Source: Xanthomonas arboricola pv. populi
Lineage (GTDB): Bacteria > Pseudomonadota > Gammaproteobacteria > Xanthomonadales > Xanthomonadaceae
Length of the DNA: 64,000 bases
Reading direction: 5' to 3'
Assembly (NCBI RefSeq): GCF_002939945.1
Contig: NZ_MDEB01000005.1
Coordinates: forward strand, 1-64,000
The notes below the pieces were generated by a model. It was not told the origin of the DNA and made no database searches. It worked only from the letters and a program-made list of their open reading frames with translations. This document shows, piece after piece, positions 9,488 through 18,443 of the stretch. Position numbers and translations under genes: made by a program. Position 1 is the first letter of the stretch. Every line of letters begins with the position of its first letter.

Positions 9488-10124
9488 GCGCGATCGCTGG
9501 ATCGCTTTGGGCCTGCTGTTGCTGGTGATCAGCGTGGCCTATCTGGTGCTGGTGCACCCCTGGTTCACCCAGCCGATGATCGCCGTGCAGGACGACCTGC
9601 AGGCGCTGCGCGAGCGCGAGTTGCGCGTGCGCGTGCAGCTGCAGCAGGCCCCGGAAGTCAGCAAACGGCTACGGCAGGCGCGCCAGACCCTGGAAAGCCG
9701 CCCGGGCTTCCTGCCGGAAACCTCGGCCGAGCTGGCATCGGCCGGCCTGGTGCAGCGGCTGGAACGTGCCGTGGTGGAAGCCAGCCCCGGCAACCGCAGC
9801 TGCGCGATCAGCAACCGCTCGCCGCTGCAGCCGGAAAGCAAGGACCGCTTCACCCGCGTCGCGGTGCAGGTGCGCCTGCGCTGCGGCACCCCGGAGCTGG
9901 CCTCGGTGCTGTACAGCCTGGAAAACGGCACGCCGCGCCTGTTCGTGGACAACCTCAACGTGATGGCGCAGCGCTACCAACTCTCGCCCAACGAAAGCGG
10001 CAACGGCCTGGACATCGCCTTCGAACTGGCCGGCTACTTGCGCCCGGGCGCCAGCGCCGCGCCGCTGAACACCGACGCGGCGCCCGCCGCCCCCAGCGCC
10101 GCGGAGGCCAGCAATGCGCCTTGA
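9471..10124 (+). CDS. xpsM: Type II secretion inner-membrane protein XpsM (GspM)
   Basis: Bitopic inner-membrane partner of XpsL, 217 residues. A short basic cytoplasmic tail (MPRSVKRDR) is followed by one membrane helix (WIALGLLLLVISVAYLVLV), a coiled-coil stretch (QDDLQALRERELRVRVQLQ) and a periplasmic ferredoxin-like domain. The Ala/Pro-rich C-terminus is probably flexible. It overlaps xpsL by 17 bases and xpsN by 11. Confidence 0.9.
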   Translation: MPRSVKRDRWIALGLLLLVISVAYLVLVHPWFTQPMIAVQDDLQALRERELRVRVQLQQAPEVSKRLRQARQTLESRPGFLPETSAELASAGLVQRLERAVVEASPGNRSCAISNRSPLQPESKDRFTRVAVQVRLRCGTPELASVLYSLENGTPRLFVDNLNVMAQRYQLSPNESGNGLDIAFELAGYLRPGASAAPLNTDAAPAAPSAAEASNAP

Positions 10125-10905
10125 CATGATCGGTCTGCGCACCTGGCTGCTGGCCACCGTGGTCGGCTGGGCGCTGCTGGTATGCATACTGGCCGTGGCC
10201 GGGCTGGGCAAGCGCGTGGAGTTGCTGCCGGACGACCCCGCACTGGTGCAGCGCCTGCCCACGCTGCCGGCACCGGCACCGGAACGGCTGGGCGCGTTCG
10301 AAAAATATTCGGAGATCGCCGCGCATCCGGCCTTCGCCGAAGACCGCCTGCCGCACCCGTTTTTCCTGTCCGGCAACGACGGCAGCAGCGCCGCCTCGAC
10401 CGTACGCCTGACCGGCGTGCTGCTGACGGACAACTTCAAGATGGCCACGCTGACGCTGGACCCGCAGGATTCGGTGCGTGTGCAGCTGGGCGGCGAAGCG
10501 GTCAAGGGCTGGCGCCTGCTCGCCCTGCAGCCGCGCAGCGCAACCATCGAAGGCCCCGGCGGCACCCAGACACTGGAGTTGCACGTGTTCAACGGCCTGG
10601 GCGGGCAACCGCCCACCGCCAATGCGGGCGCGCGCGGCGCGGCCGGCGCCATCCCGCCGTTACCGTCGCCCGATGCCGCCGCGGCCGCGCCGGCGCAGCC
10701 GCCGCAGACCCAGCCCGCCGCGCCGCCACAGCAGCCCGGTGGGCAGACACCGCCGACGGCGCCGCCGCAGCGCAGCGATGGCGCCCAGGAAGCCCCACGC
10801 CCCTCCGACGATCAGATGCGCGCCATCCGAGAACGTATCGAAGCCCGACGCCGCCAGCTGCAACAGCAGCGCCAGAGCGGCTCTACCCCCGGTCAGACCC
10901 AATGA
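10114..10905 (+). CDS. xpsN: Type II secretion protein XpsN (GspC-like)
   Basis: Inner-membrane protein that connects XpsL-XpsM to the secretin, 263 residues. After the N-terminal helix (WLLATVVGWALLVCILAVAG), residues about 95-160 form an HR-type domain like that of GspC: RLTGVLLTDNFKMATLTL, then VRVQLGGEAVKGWRLLAL and LELHVFNG. The PDZ or coiled-coil domain of classical GspC is replaced by a Pro/Gln-rich tail of about 90 residues. No separate gspC is in the operon, so XpsN most likely takes that role. It overlaps xpsM and xpsD. Confidence 0.88.
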   Translation: MRLDMIGLRTWLLATVVGWALLVCILAVAGLGKRVELLPDDPALVQRLPTLPAPAPERLGAFEKYSEIAAHPAFAEDRLPHPFFLSGNDGSSAASTVRLTGVLLTDNFKMATLTLDPQDSVRVQLGGEAVKGWRLLALQPRSATIEGPGGTQTLELHVFNGLGGQPPTANAGARGAAGAIPPLPSPDAAAAAPAQPPQTQPAAPPQQPGGQTPPTAPPQRSDGAQEAPRPSDDQMRAIRERIEARRRQLQQQRQSGSTPGQTQ

Positions 10906-13226
10906 GTAAACGCATGACGCAGCGCCTGTTTCCCGTGTCCCTGCTGATCGGCCTGCTGGCCGGTTGCGCCTCCACTCCGCCGCCGGACGTGCGCCGCGAC
11001 GCGCGCCTGGACCCGCAAGTCGGCGCTGCCGGCGCCACCCAGACCAGCGCCGAGCAACGCGCCGACGGCAATGCCAGCGCCAAGCCCACCCCGGTGATCC
11101 GGCGTGGCAGCGGCACCATGATCAACCAGAGCGCGGCGGGCGCGCCGGCACCGACGCTGGGCATGGTCAGCAGCGGCAGCGCCACCTTCAATTTCGAGGG
11201 CGAATCGGTGCAGGCGGTGGTCAAGGCGATCCTGGGCGACATGCTCGGGCAGAACTACGTCATCGCCCCCGGCGTGCAGGGCACCGTGACCCTGGCCACG
11301 CCCAATCCGGTCTCGCCCGCGCAGGCCTTGAACCTGCTGGAAATGGTGCTGGGCTGGAACAACGCGCGCATGGTGTTCAGCGGCGGCCGCTACAACATCG
11401 TGCCCGCCGACCAGGCGCTGGCCGGCACCGTCGCGCCCAGCACCGCATCGCCGTCGGCCGCGCGCGGTTTCGAAGTGCGCGTGGTGCCGTTGAAGTTCAT
11501 CTCCGCCAGCGAAATGAAGAAGGTGCTGGAGCCGTACGCACGCCCGAACGCCATCGTCGGCACCGATCCCTCGCGCAACGTGATCACCCTGGGCGGTACC
11601 CGCGCCGAGCTGGAGAACTACCTGCGCACCGTGCAGATCTTCGACGTGGACTGGCTGTCGGGCATGTCGGTGGGCGTGTTCCCGATCCAGTCCGGCAAGG
11701 CCGAAAAGGTCTCCGCCGATCTGGAGAAGGTGTTCGGCGAACAGAGCAAGACGCCCAGCGCCGGCATGTTCCGTTTCATGCCGCTGGAAAACGCCAACGC
11801 GGTGCTGGTGATCACCCCGCAGCCGCGCTACCTGGACCAGATCCAGCAGTGGCTGGACCGCATCGACAGCGCCGGTGGCGGCGTGCGGCTGTTCTCGTAT
11901 GAGTTGAAGTACATCAAGGCCAAGGACCTGGCCGACCGCCTGTCGGAAGTGTTCGGTGGGCGCGGCAACAACAACGACTCCAACGCGTCGCTGGCCCCGG
12001 GCTCGGAAACCAGCGTGCTCGGCGGCGCCCTGGGCAACCGCGACAGCAGCATGGGCGGCAGCTCGGGCACCACCGGCGGCAGCATCGGCGAGAGCAGCGA
12101 TGGCAGCTCCTCCGGCAGCAGCTTCGGGGGCAGCAGTGGCAGTGGCAGCAGCAGCGGTGGACTGGGCAACGGCAGCCTGCAGCTGTCGCCGCGCAGCAAC
12201 GGCAATGGCGCGGTGACGCTGGAAGTGGAAGGCGACAAGGTCGGCGTGTCGGCGGTGGCCGAAACCAATACCTTGCTGGTGCGCTCCACCCCGCAGGCAT
12301 GGACCTCCATCCGCGACGTCATCGAGAAGCTCGACGTCATGCCGATGCAGGTGCATATCGAAGCGCAGGTGGCCGAGGTGAATTTGACCGGTGCGCTGAG
12401 TTACGGCGTTAACTGGTATTTTGAAAATGCAGTAAATGCACCGGCAACCGCGACCGATGGCGGTCTGACCAATGGAACGGGCATCGGTCTCGGTGCTGGT
12501 CTTGCGAATGCAGCGGGACGTAACATCTGGGGTGACATCGCCGGGAAAGTTGGTAGTGGAGGAGTTGCTTGGAGTTTTCTAGGGAAGAATGCTGCTGCGA
12601 TTATCACTGCGCTCGATAAAGTGACTAATGTTCGCCTGCTGCAGACGCCTTCTGTTTTTGTGCGCAACAATGCCGAGGCAACGCTCAATGTCGGCTCGCG
12701 TATTGCCATCAATTCGACGTCCATCAATACCGGGCTTGGCAGTGACAGTACGCTTTCATCGGTGCAATACATCGACACCGGCGTGATCCTGAAAGTGCGT
12801 CCACGCGTAACGAAGGACGGCATGGTGTTCTTGGATATCGTGCAAGAAGTCAGTAGTCCCGATAACCGTCCGGCCGCTTGCCTTTCAGCAACAGCCACGG
12901 TCAATGCGGCTGCATGTAACGTTGATATCAATACACGCCGGGTCAAGACCGAAGCTGCAGTGCAAAGCGGCGACACCATCATGTTGGCTGGCTTGATTGA
13001 CGACAGGACGACCGATGGTAGCGAGGGTGTGCCATTTCTCAGCAAACTGCCGGTAGTTGGTGCCCTGTTCGGTCAGAAGACCAAGGACAGCAACCGCCGT
13101 GAAGTCATCGTGCTGATCACCCCGTCGATCGTGCGCAACCCGCAGGAAGCGCGCAATCTCACCGACGAGTACGGCCAGAAGTTCAAGGCCATGGAGCCGC
13201 TGAAACCCAGCCAGAAGCCGCAATGA
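10902..13226 (+). CDS. xpsD: Type II secretion secretin XpsD (GspD)
   Basis: Outer-membrane secretin lipoprotein, 774 residues from ATG 10902, which overlaps the xpsN stop. The signal peptide ends in the lipobox LLAGC (Cys near residue 21). N0-N3 domains follow, with a Gly/Ser-rich loop of about 55 residues inside N3 (nucleotides 12010-12165). The secretin core has the expected VxxxPxVxxxxxxxAxxxVG pattern (LLQTPSVFVRNNAEATLNVG) and VPFLSKLPVVGALFG near the C-terminus. From about 12395 to 13075, which is most of the barrel and gate, base composition drops sharply and codons such as TTT, AGT and ATT become common; the flanks return to GC-rich usage. This suggests that part of the gene was replaced by recombination. 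Confidence 0.96.
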   Translation: MSKRMTQRLFPVSLLIGLLAGCASTPPPDVRRDARLDPQVGAAGATQTSAEQRADGNASAKPTPVIRRGSGTMINQSAAGAPAPTLGMVSSGSATFNFEGESVQAVVKAILGDMLGQNYVIAPGVQGTVTLATPNPVSPAQALNLLEMVLGWNNARMVFSGGRYNIVPADQALAGTVAPSTASPSAARGFEVRVVPLKFISASEMKKVLEPYARPNAIVGTDPSRNVITLGGTRAELENYLRTVQIFDVDWLSGMSVGVFPIQSGKAEKVSADLEKVFGEQSKTPSAGMFRFMPLENANAVLVITPQPRYLDQIQQWLDRIDSAGGGVRLFSYELKYIKAKDLADRLSEVFGGRGNNNDSNASLAPGSETSVLGGALGNRDSSMGGSSGTTGGSIGESSDGSSSGSSFGGSSGSGSSSGGLGNGSLQLSPRSNGNGAVTLEVEGDKVGVSAVAETNTLLVRSTPQAWTSIRDVIEKLDVMPMQVHIEAQVAEVNLTGALSYGVNWYFENAVNAPATATDGGLTNGTGIGLGAGLANAAGRNIWGDIAGKVGSGGVAWSFLGKNAAAIITALDKVTNVRLLQTPSVFVRNNAEATLNVGSRIAINSTSINTGLGSDSTLSSVQYIDTGVILKVRPRVTKDGMVFLDIVQEVSSPDNRPAACLSATATVNAAACNVDINTRRVKTEAAVQSGDTIMLAGLIDDRTTDGSEGVPFLSKLPVVGALFGQKTKDSNRREVIVLITPSIVRNPQEARNLTDEYGQKFKAMEPLKPSQKPQ

Positions 13227-14062
13227 GTGCGGCACTGCCCGTCGTGCTGGTGCCGGTCGGCACCGACGACGAGGCGCTGGACGCCTGTCTGGGCGCACTA
13301 GATGCCGCCACGCCCGCCGGCACGCGGGTGTGGCTGGCCGACGATGCGCAGGCCGGCCCGCGCGGCCGCGCGGTGATCGCGCACTGGCTGGCGCGCACGC
13401 ATCTGCAGGCGCATCACACCCGTCGCCAGCGCATGCTCGGCGAAGTGGCGCATCTGGACGAAATGCTCAGCGCCTGCGGCGATGCCGATGTGGTGGTGCT
13501 GGGGGTGGACGCCTGCCCGCTGCCGGGCTGGTTGAATCAGCTCGACGCCTGCTTTGCGCGCGATGCGGCGATCGCCACTGCTACCCCGTGGAGCAATGTG
13601 GGCGAAGCCTGCAGCTGGCCACGCCTGGGCGAACTCAATCCGATGCCTGCCGCGCCGGAGCGGCTTGCCGCTGCGTGTGCGGCGATGCCGCCGCTGCATC
13701 CGGAACTGCCATCGGCGATCGGCCATGCGGTGCTGCTGCGCGGCAGCGCACGGCGCAAGGCCGGCGGCCTGGATGCCAGCAGCTATGGCTCCTGGTATGC
13801 CGCCTTGGTGGACCTGAGCCTGCGCATGGCTGGCCTGGGCTGGCGCAACGTGCTGTGCGACACTGCTTTCGTCGCCTCGCCGCACGAAGGTCGCCCCGCC
13901 GATGGCGACATGGATGCACTGGCCACACGCTGGCCGGCCTGGCACACACGCCTGGCCAACTTCCTGATGCACGACCCGCTACGTGCGCAACGCGATCAAC
14001 TCTCGCAGTTGCTAGCCGATTTACCGCCGCCGGATCCACAACGCAGGCTGTTTGACGCGTAG
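13223..14062 (+). CDS. Glycosyltransferase-like (GT2 fold) protein at the end of the xps operon
   Basis: Product of 279 residues that resembles family 2 glycosyltransferases: an N-terminal beta-alpha start (VVLVPVGTDDEALDACLGAL), an Asp-rich segment DADVVVLGVDACPLPGWLNQL where GT2 enzymes carry their DxD, and a later region SYGSWYAALVDLSLRM. No membrane segment or signal peptide is visible. It starts inside the xpsD stop codon (ATGA), so it is co-translated with the secretion genes. Its substrate is unknown, and a role in modifying secreted or surface components is only inferred from position. Confidence 0.65.
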   Translation: MSAALPVVLVPVGTDDEALDACLGALDAATPAGTRVWLADDAQAGPRGRAVIAHWLARTHLQAHHTRRQRMLGEVAHLDEMLSACGDADVVVLGVDACPLPGWLNQLDACFARDAAIATATPWSNVGEACSWPRLGELNPMPAAPERLAAACAAMPPLHPELPSAIGHAVLLRGSARRKAGGLDASSYGSWYAALVDLSLRMAGLGWRNVLCDTAFVASPHEGRPADGDMDALATRWPAWHTRLANFLMHDPLRAQRDQLSQLLADLPPPDPQRRLFDA

Positions 14063-14264
14063 AACAGCTGCCAAAGCGGCCTGCTCACCGTCAGGCGGGC
14101 GCAGCCGCTGTTCGGTGGACTCGTACAGTGCAGTTCTTGAGCGCCGTCCTATGCAACCTGGCGACTGCTCGCCGTGCGGTGAGTGCAGTGGCTTTGTCGG
14201 CCGTATGTTGGTGGATGCCATCGGAAGTCCAGGTCAAACGCCGAGTGGGTCGAGGGCGCGGTGC

Positions 14265-14345
14265 CCGCACCGCTCGCGGGACACGCCGTGGACCCGTCCC
14301 CGGGGCGCGGTGGCGGCATCCATGCCGCCACACGGTCCCGCAATC
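14265..14345 (-). repeat. GCGGCAT/ATGCCGC hairpin repeat, copy 1
   Basis: Read on the minus strand this copy has TTGCGGGACCGTG, then the palindrome GGCGGCAT-GG-ATGCCGCC, a spacer with GACGGGTCCACGGC and GTGTCCCGCGAGCGGTG. The same order of blocks is found at 44808 and 58140-58265. It lies in a 513-base stretch (14063-14575) with no convincing gene. Confidence 0.75.
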
Positions 14346-14416
14346 GGCGAGGCCACCGCACCAGACAGGTTGCCAGCTGTCTTATTGAAAGCCATGCGCA
14401 CCGACCCTCTCCACTG

Positions 14417-14523
14417 GCCCTTGCCCGCCCACCGTCGCGGGACCTTACGCGGCATGGATGCCGCGTAAGAGCTTACAAGGACGTACTTGCAGCGTGTCCC
14501 GCGATGGTGGGCGGGCAAGGGCC
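14417..14523. repeat. Hairpin repeat, copy 2, with 27-base inverted arms
   Basis: Outer arms at 14417-14443 and 14496-14523 are inverted copies of each other (GGCCCTTGCCCGCCCACC against GGTGGGCGGGCAAGGGCC, continuing to GCGGGAC/GTCCCGC with one mismatch). Inside is a second palindrome TTACGCGGCAT-GG-ATGCCGCGTAA at 14445-14468. A close relative lies at 58391-58499. Confidence 0.8.
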
Positions 14524-14575
14524 CTGCAGCCAGGCCGCAGTGCGGTGACTGACGTGATGTAGTCTTCTTAGCCGC

Positions 14576-15304
14576 TCAAGAAGCCGACCGCATCGGTGCC
14601 TCGGTCCGTACCACCACATCTAGTGCATCGTGGCGCCAGGATTCGATGTCCAGTTCCACCGCGCGGCCGTCTTCGGCGAAGCTGATCCGCTGCAGCCGGA
14701 AGCAGGGTGTGCCGGTGGTGGACTGCAGCAACAGGGCTTGCGCGGCGTCCAGCCCGGCCGGATGCATCGACAATTGCGCGCGGCTCAGGAACAGCCCGAG
14801 TTTCTGGTTGAACACGCTCGACAGCGAGCCGGCCAGGTCATGCTCCAGCAGGCCCGGCGCCCAGGCGGCCAGCACCACGTTGGTTTCCAGCAGTACCGCG
14901 CGGCGGTCGATCCAGCGCCGGCGCTGCAGCACGAAGACCTCCTCGTACGGCGTCTCCAGCCGTAGCGCCGCGGCGTAGGCAGCGCCCGCCGCCTGGCGGG
15001 TGGCACGCAACAGCTCGGTGCGCGGTTTGCGCCCTTGCGCCGCCACGTACTGCATGAAACCGGCGATGCTGGTGGGGTCGTAGCGCACGCGCGGTGCGCT
15101 GACGAACCAGCCGCGCCGGTTCTCGCGGTAGATGCGTCCCTGCGCTTCCAGTTGCTGCAAGGCCTCACGCAAGGTGATGCGGGTGCAGCCGAACCGTTCG
15201 GCAAGTGCGCGCTCCACTGGCAGGCGCTGATCCGGGCCCCATTCGCCGGCGGCGATCTGCGCGGAGACGATTTCGGTGATGGCGTGCTGGCGCGGTGCGC
15301 TCAT
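14576..15304 (-). CDS. GntR-family (HutC subfamily, UTRA domain) transcriptional regulator
   Basis: Predicted ligand-responsive repressor, 242 residues from ATG 15304; an upstream extension to 15397 lacks domain content. The N-terminal winged helix is typical (PVERALAERFGCTRITLREALQQL, then a wing GRIYRENRRGWFV). The C-terminal UTRA domain (residues about 85-235) binds the effector, with features such as EEVFVLQRRRWIDRRAVLLETN and a C-terminal VELDIESWRHDAL. The HutC subfamily is known to bind GT-N-TA-N-AC operators, and one such site lies before the kinase gene at 19600. It is co-oriented with and downstream of the PnuC, receptor and kinase genes, so it probably controls that uptake operon. 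Confidence 0.85.
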   Translation of the reverse strand: MSAPRQHAITEIVSAQIAAGEWGPDQRLPVERALAERFGCTRITLREALQQLEAQGRIYRENRRGWFVSAPRVRYDPTSIAGFMQYVAAQGRKPRTELLRATRQAAGAAYAAALRLETPYEEVFVLQRRRWIDRRAVLLETNVVLAAWAPGLLEHDLAGSLSSVFNQKLGLFLSRAQLSMHPAGLDAAQALLLQSTTGTPCFRLQRISFAEDGRAVELDIESWRHDALDVVVRTEAPMRSAS

Positions 15305-15409
15305 GCGGCGATTCGCCGATGGTGGCTGCGGTGCCTGTGCGAGGCAGTCGGGTGTGAGAGGTACATGCGGCGATGGTAAAGAAGAACGCGCCCGCAAACC
15401 GCAGGTGGC

Positions 15410-15985
15410 TCAGGCAACGCCTGCCGGGTTCTGCTGCTGTTGGGCTTTCCAGCTACGCCATCCATACACCGCAAGCCCCACGAAACCGGCATAGAGCAGG
15501 GCGGTGGGATACAGCCCCTTGCTGACGAACACGCTCACGTAGATGCAATCGAGCACGATCCACAGGACCCAGTGGGCGATGCGTTTGCGCGCGGCCCACA
15601 CGCTGGCGACCAGGCTGAAGCTGGCCAACGCTGCGTCCAGCCACGGCAGCGTGGCATCGGTGCGGTGATGCATGTAGGCGCCGAGCGCGGCAGCGAACAG
15701 GGCACCAACGCATAGTGAGAACCACAGCTCCGCCCGCGGCATCGGCAGCGGGCGAATCCGCGTTTCTGCAGCGGCACCGCGTTGCCAGTGCCACCATCCG
15801 TAGAGCTGGGTCAGCACGTAGACCCCTTGCAGCAGCATGTCCGAATACAGCTTCCACTGATAGAACAGCCATGCATACAGCGCCACCGCCACGATGCCGA
15901 CCGGCCAGCACCAGCGAATGCGCCGCGCGGTCAGCCAGACGCCGAGCAGGTTGATGACGACGGCGATGGATTCGAGCAACGACAT
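15410..15985 (-). CDS. pnuC: PnuC-family vitamin/nucleoside transporter
   Basis: Inner-membrane facilitator of 191 residues from ATG 15985. About seven hydrophobic helices are visible. The family W-rich motif is present (LTQLYGWWHW near residues 65-75), and the C-terminal half has the conserved LDCIYVSVFVSKGLYPTALLY segment. PnuC homologues move nicotinamide riboside, thiamine (PnuT), deoxynucleosides or riboflavin and depend on a cytosolic kinase to trap the substrate. Sequence alone does not settle the substrate. The neighbours are a TonB-dependent receptor and an APH-fold kinase, which suggests one uptake-and-trap route; the start lies 250 bases from the receptor gene, so it may have its own promoter. 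Confidence 0.85.
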   Translation of the reverse strand: MSLLESIAVVINLLGVWLTARRIRWCWPVGIVAVALYAWLFYQWKLYSDMLLQGVYVLTQLYGWWHWQRGAAAETRIRPLPMPRAELWFSLCVGALFAAALGAYMHHRTDATLPWLDAALASFSLVASVWAARKRIAHWVLWIVLDCIYVSVFVSKGLYPTALLYAGFVGLAVYGWRSWKAQQQQNPAGVA

Positions 15986-16179
15986 GCAATGCCTGATGGA
16001 AAGTTGACAGCGGTGGGAGAGGTGCAGTCCGTGCAAAACAGCGGTGCGGTCGAAGTGGATGCTGCGCGGTGCCCCGAATCTGCGCGCAATGCAGGCGCGG
16101 CAGCGCCCTCAGCGCTGACCCCTGCTTCCCTTCAGCCAGTGCCTGAAACACGCACAGGCACAGGGGCCTTCGCCTCGCT

Positions 16180-16232
16180 ATCCTTCCCCCGCCTGCGGGG
16201 GAAGCTGCCCGAAGGGCGGATGGGGGCAGCAG
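16180..16232. repeat. GC-rich CCCCCGC-CTGCGGGGG intergenic hairpin
   Basis: CCCCCGC and GCGGGGG form a tight hairpin, followed by GCCCGAAGGGCGGATGGGGGC, directly after the receptor stop codon. The same layout (short G/C hairpin, then GGGGCGGATGAGGG) builds the tandem repeat at 30124-30530. It may serve as the transcript end of the receptor gene. Confidence 0.55.
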
Positions 16233-16235
16233 ACC

Positions 16236-18443
16236 TCAAAAATCCACCTGCACCGTCAGGCGCGCCGTCCGCGGCGCGCCCGGGAACAGATACGCATCGC
16301 CCTGATATTCGCCCGCATCGCGCCAGTAGCGTTTGTCGAACACGTTGTCCACGTTCAAGCGCCAGGTGGTCGCCACCCCACCCAGCGCAGTGGCATAACG
16401 CGCGCCCAGGTTGGCCACGGTGTAGGCCGGGACGCTGGCATTGCCGAGCCGGTCGGCGAACTTGCGCCCGCTGTATTGCACGCCTGCCAGCAGCGCCAGG
16501 CCATCGATGCCGGGCACGCTGTAGTCGGCCTGCAGGCTGGCGCGCAGCTTGGGCACGTTGATGGCCTGGTGGCCTTCGTACTCGGCGATCCCGGTGTCTT
16601 CGGCGCGCGCGCGGATCGCCGCGACGCTGGCGAAGATGCGCAGCTGCGCGGTGGCCGCGCCATCGGCCGACACCTCCAGGCCGCGGTTGTGCAGACGGCC
16701 CTGTTGCACATAGCGCAGGCCACCATCGGCCTGCGGCTGGGTGAACTGGTAGGCCTGGCGGATGTCGAACAGCGCCGCACCCAGGCGCAGGCCGTCGAGA
16801 TCGAATTTTGCGCCGGTCTCCAGCTGGTACGCATTGGTCGGCGGCAGGATCTCATCGGCGTTGTCGGCAAACCACGGGGCGGTGCCGCCGGCGGCCAGGC
16901 TCTTGGCGTAGCTGGCGTACAGCGACACCTGCTGCTGCGGCTTGAACAGCAGCGCGGCCTGCGGCAGCAGCGTGTCCTTGCGCGTGCGGCGCTCCAGGAC
17001 GCCATCGCGATCGAAGCTGCGCTCGTCCAGGCGCACATACCGCGCGCCCAGCGACAGCTCCCATTGCGAACCCAGCCCGATCCGGTCGGCGACCACCAGG
17101 GCGCGTTGGCGGCTATCCAGACGGCGTTGCTTCGGGTCCAGGGCGACGTCGGTTTGTGTAAACACCTCCGGGTCGCGGTCGATGCTACCGCTGCCGACGA
17201 ATTCGTTGACCGAACCGAAACGATCGATGGTGCGGCGTAGCCAGTCGCCGCCGATGCTCAGGCGGTGATCCAGCGCGCCGGTAAGTACATGGCCCTCCAG
17301 CGTGGCGCGCAGTTGATCGTGTACACGTGTGTCGTCGGGGTTGCGGTAGTCGTAGACGTCGTACTCGCCTTGCGCGCTGAAAAAGTTCGGTGTGGCGATA
17401 TCGGCGCAACTGGCCGCGCCGTAACAGCCCCAGGCGAACGCGGAGAAATCGTTGATCACCGAGCGGCTGCGCGCCGCCTCGACAGTGGCGCGCCAGTCGT
17501 CGTTGAACTGGTAGGCATACCGCAGCTGCGCATTGAGCGCATCCATCTCCACCGGCCGCGACCACGGCTGGTAGCCGAGCAGGCGATGCACATCGATGGC
17601 GCGCGGCACCTGGGTGCCACCGAGCAATTGGTAGCCGGGCACCGAGCGTTGCTGCCGATGCTGATACTCCACATCCAGCTGCAGCAGCGACTGCGGGGTG
17701 AGCTTCCAGTCGCCGGCTAGCGAGAGGAAATTGCGGTAGCCGTCGGCGTGGTCGACATAGCTGTCGATGTCTTCGCGTGCGGCATTGACGCGCAGGCCCA
17801 GGCTGCGCTCGGCGCCGAACCAGTCGCCCAGGTCGGCGGCGACATAGCGCGAGCCTTGTTCGTCGGTGCCCAGGGTCACGCTGCGCACGTGTTCGGGCCG
17901 CTTGGTGCGGTAGTCGATCAGCCCGGCCGGTTCGTTGACACCCGATTGCAGGCCGGCCAGACCCTTGAGGAGTTGCACCTGCTGCTTGTTTTCCAGCGCG
18001 ATGGATTGCTCGCCCACCGCGCTCAGGCCGTTGATGCGGTAGCTGTTGGCGGCGTTGAGCGAATAGCCGCGCACGACGAAATTTTCGTAATAGCCGATCG
18101 GTGCATAAGCCTCGCCGGTAGAGGCATCGGCGCGCAATACCTCGCTGAGCACGCGTGCCTGACGGTCGAGCAATTGCTGGCGATCGATCACCGCGATCGA
18201 GGCCGGCGCATCCAGCAGCCGCGTGGCGCCGAAGCCGGTCAATGCCGTGCTGGCGTCGGCGCGTTCGCCACGCACGTTGACCGCATCCAGCTCGACTGCC
18301 TCGGCACCGGGTTGTTGCTGTGCGAGTGCAGGCGTGGCGACGCATAGCGCAAGTGCAAGTGCAAGCGCAAGCGGGCGGCGGTGGGGCAGGGGGGCGGACA
18401 CGTGCATGCGCAGGGCTCGAAAAGAAGAAGGAAAACCGCTCAT
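16236..18443 (-). CDS. TonB-dependent outer-membrane receptor of the PnuC/kinase cluster
   Basis: TonB-dependent receptor of 735 residues. I chose ATG 18443 because it overlaps the kinase stop as ATGA; ATG 18407 is an in-frame alternative at the start of the signal peptide core. The signal peptide has an (Ala-Leu)n core encoded by near-identical 6-mers and ends TPALAQQQ. A TonB-box-like ELDAVNVRG follows, then a plug domain (ASIAVIDRQQLLDRQARVL; NFVVRGY; VQLLKGLAGL) and a 22-strand-type barrel ending VQVDF with a terminal Phe. The plug resembles siderophore receptors, but the neighbours (PnuC transporter, kinase, UTRA regulator) argue for a vitamin, nucleoside or related substrate. Confidence 0.9.
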   Translation of the reverse strand: MSGFPSSFRALRMHVSAPLPHRRPLALALALALCVATPALAQQQPGAEAVELDAVNVRGERADASTALTGFGATRLLDAPASIAVIDRQQLLDRQARVLSEVLRADASTGEAYAPIGYYENFVVRGYSLNAANSYRINGLSAVGEQSIALENKQQVQLLKGLAGLQSGVNEPAGLIDYRTKRPEHVRSVTLGTDEQGSRYVAADLGDWFGAERSLGLRVNAAREDIDSYVDHADGYRNFLSLAGDWKLTPQSLLQLDVEYQHRQQRSVPGYQLLGGTQVPRAIDVHRLLGYQPWSRPVEMDALNAQLRYAYQFNDDWRATVEAARSRSVINDFSAFAWGCYGAASCADIATPNFFSAQGEYDVYDYRNPDDTRVHDQLRATLEGHVLTGALDHRLSIGGDWLRRTIDRFGSVNEFVGSGSIDRDPEVFTQTDVALDPKQRRLDSRQRALVVADRIGLGSQWELSLGARYVRLDERSFDRDGVLERRTRKDTLLPQAALLFKPQQQVSLYASYAKSLAAGGTAPWFADNADEILPPTNAYQLETGAKFDLDGLRLGAALFDIRQAYQFTQPQADGGLRYVQQGRLHNRGLEVSADGAATAQLRIFASVAAIRARAEDTGIAEYEGHQAINVPKLRASLQADYSVPGIDGLALLAGVQYSGRKFADRLGNASVPAYTVANLGARYATALGGVATTWRLNVDNVFDKRYWRDAGEYQGDAYLFPGAPRTARLTVQVDF

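Noticed and set aside
10182-10901. A 240-codon N-terminal extension of xpsD
   Set aside because: It runs through xpsM and xpsN in another frame; the lipoprotein signal and the four-base overlap with xpsN fix the start at 10902.
14063-14575. Small proteins containing the GGMDAA or AASMPPH type sequence
   Set aside because: These frames are translations of the GCGGCATGGATGCCGC hairpin repeat and recur at each copy.
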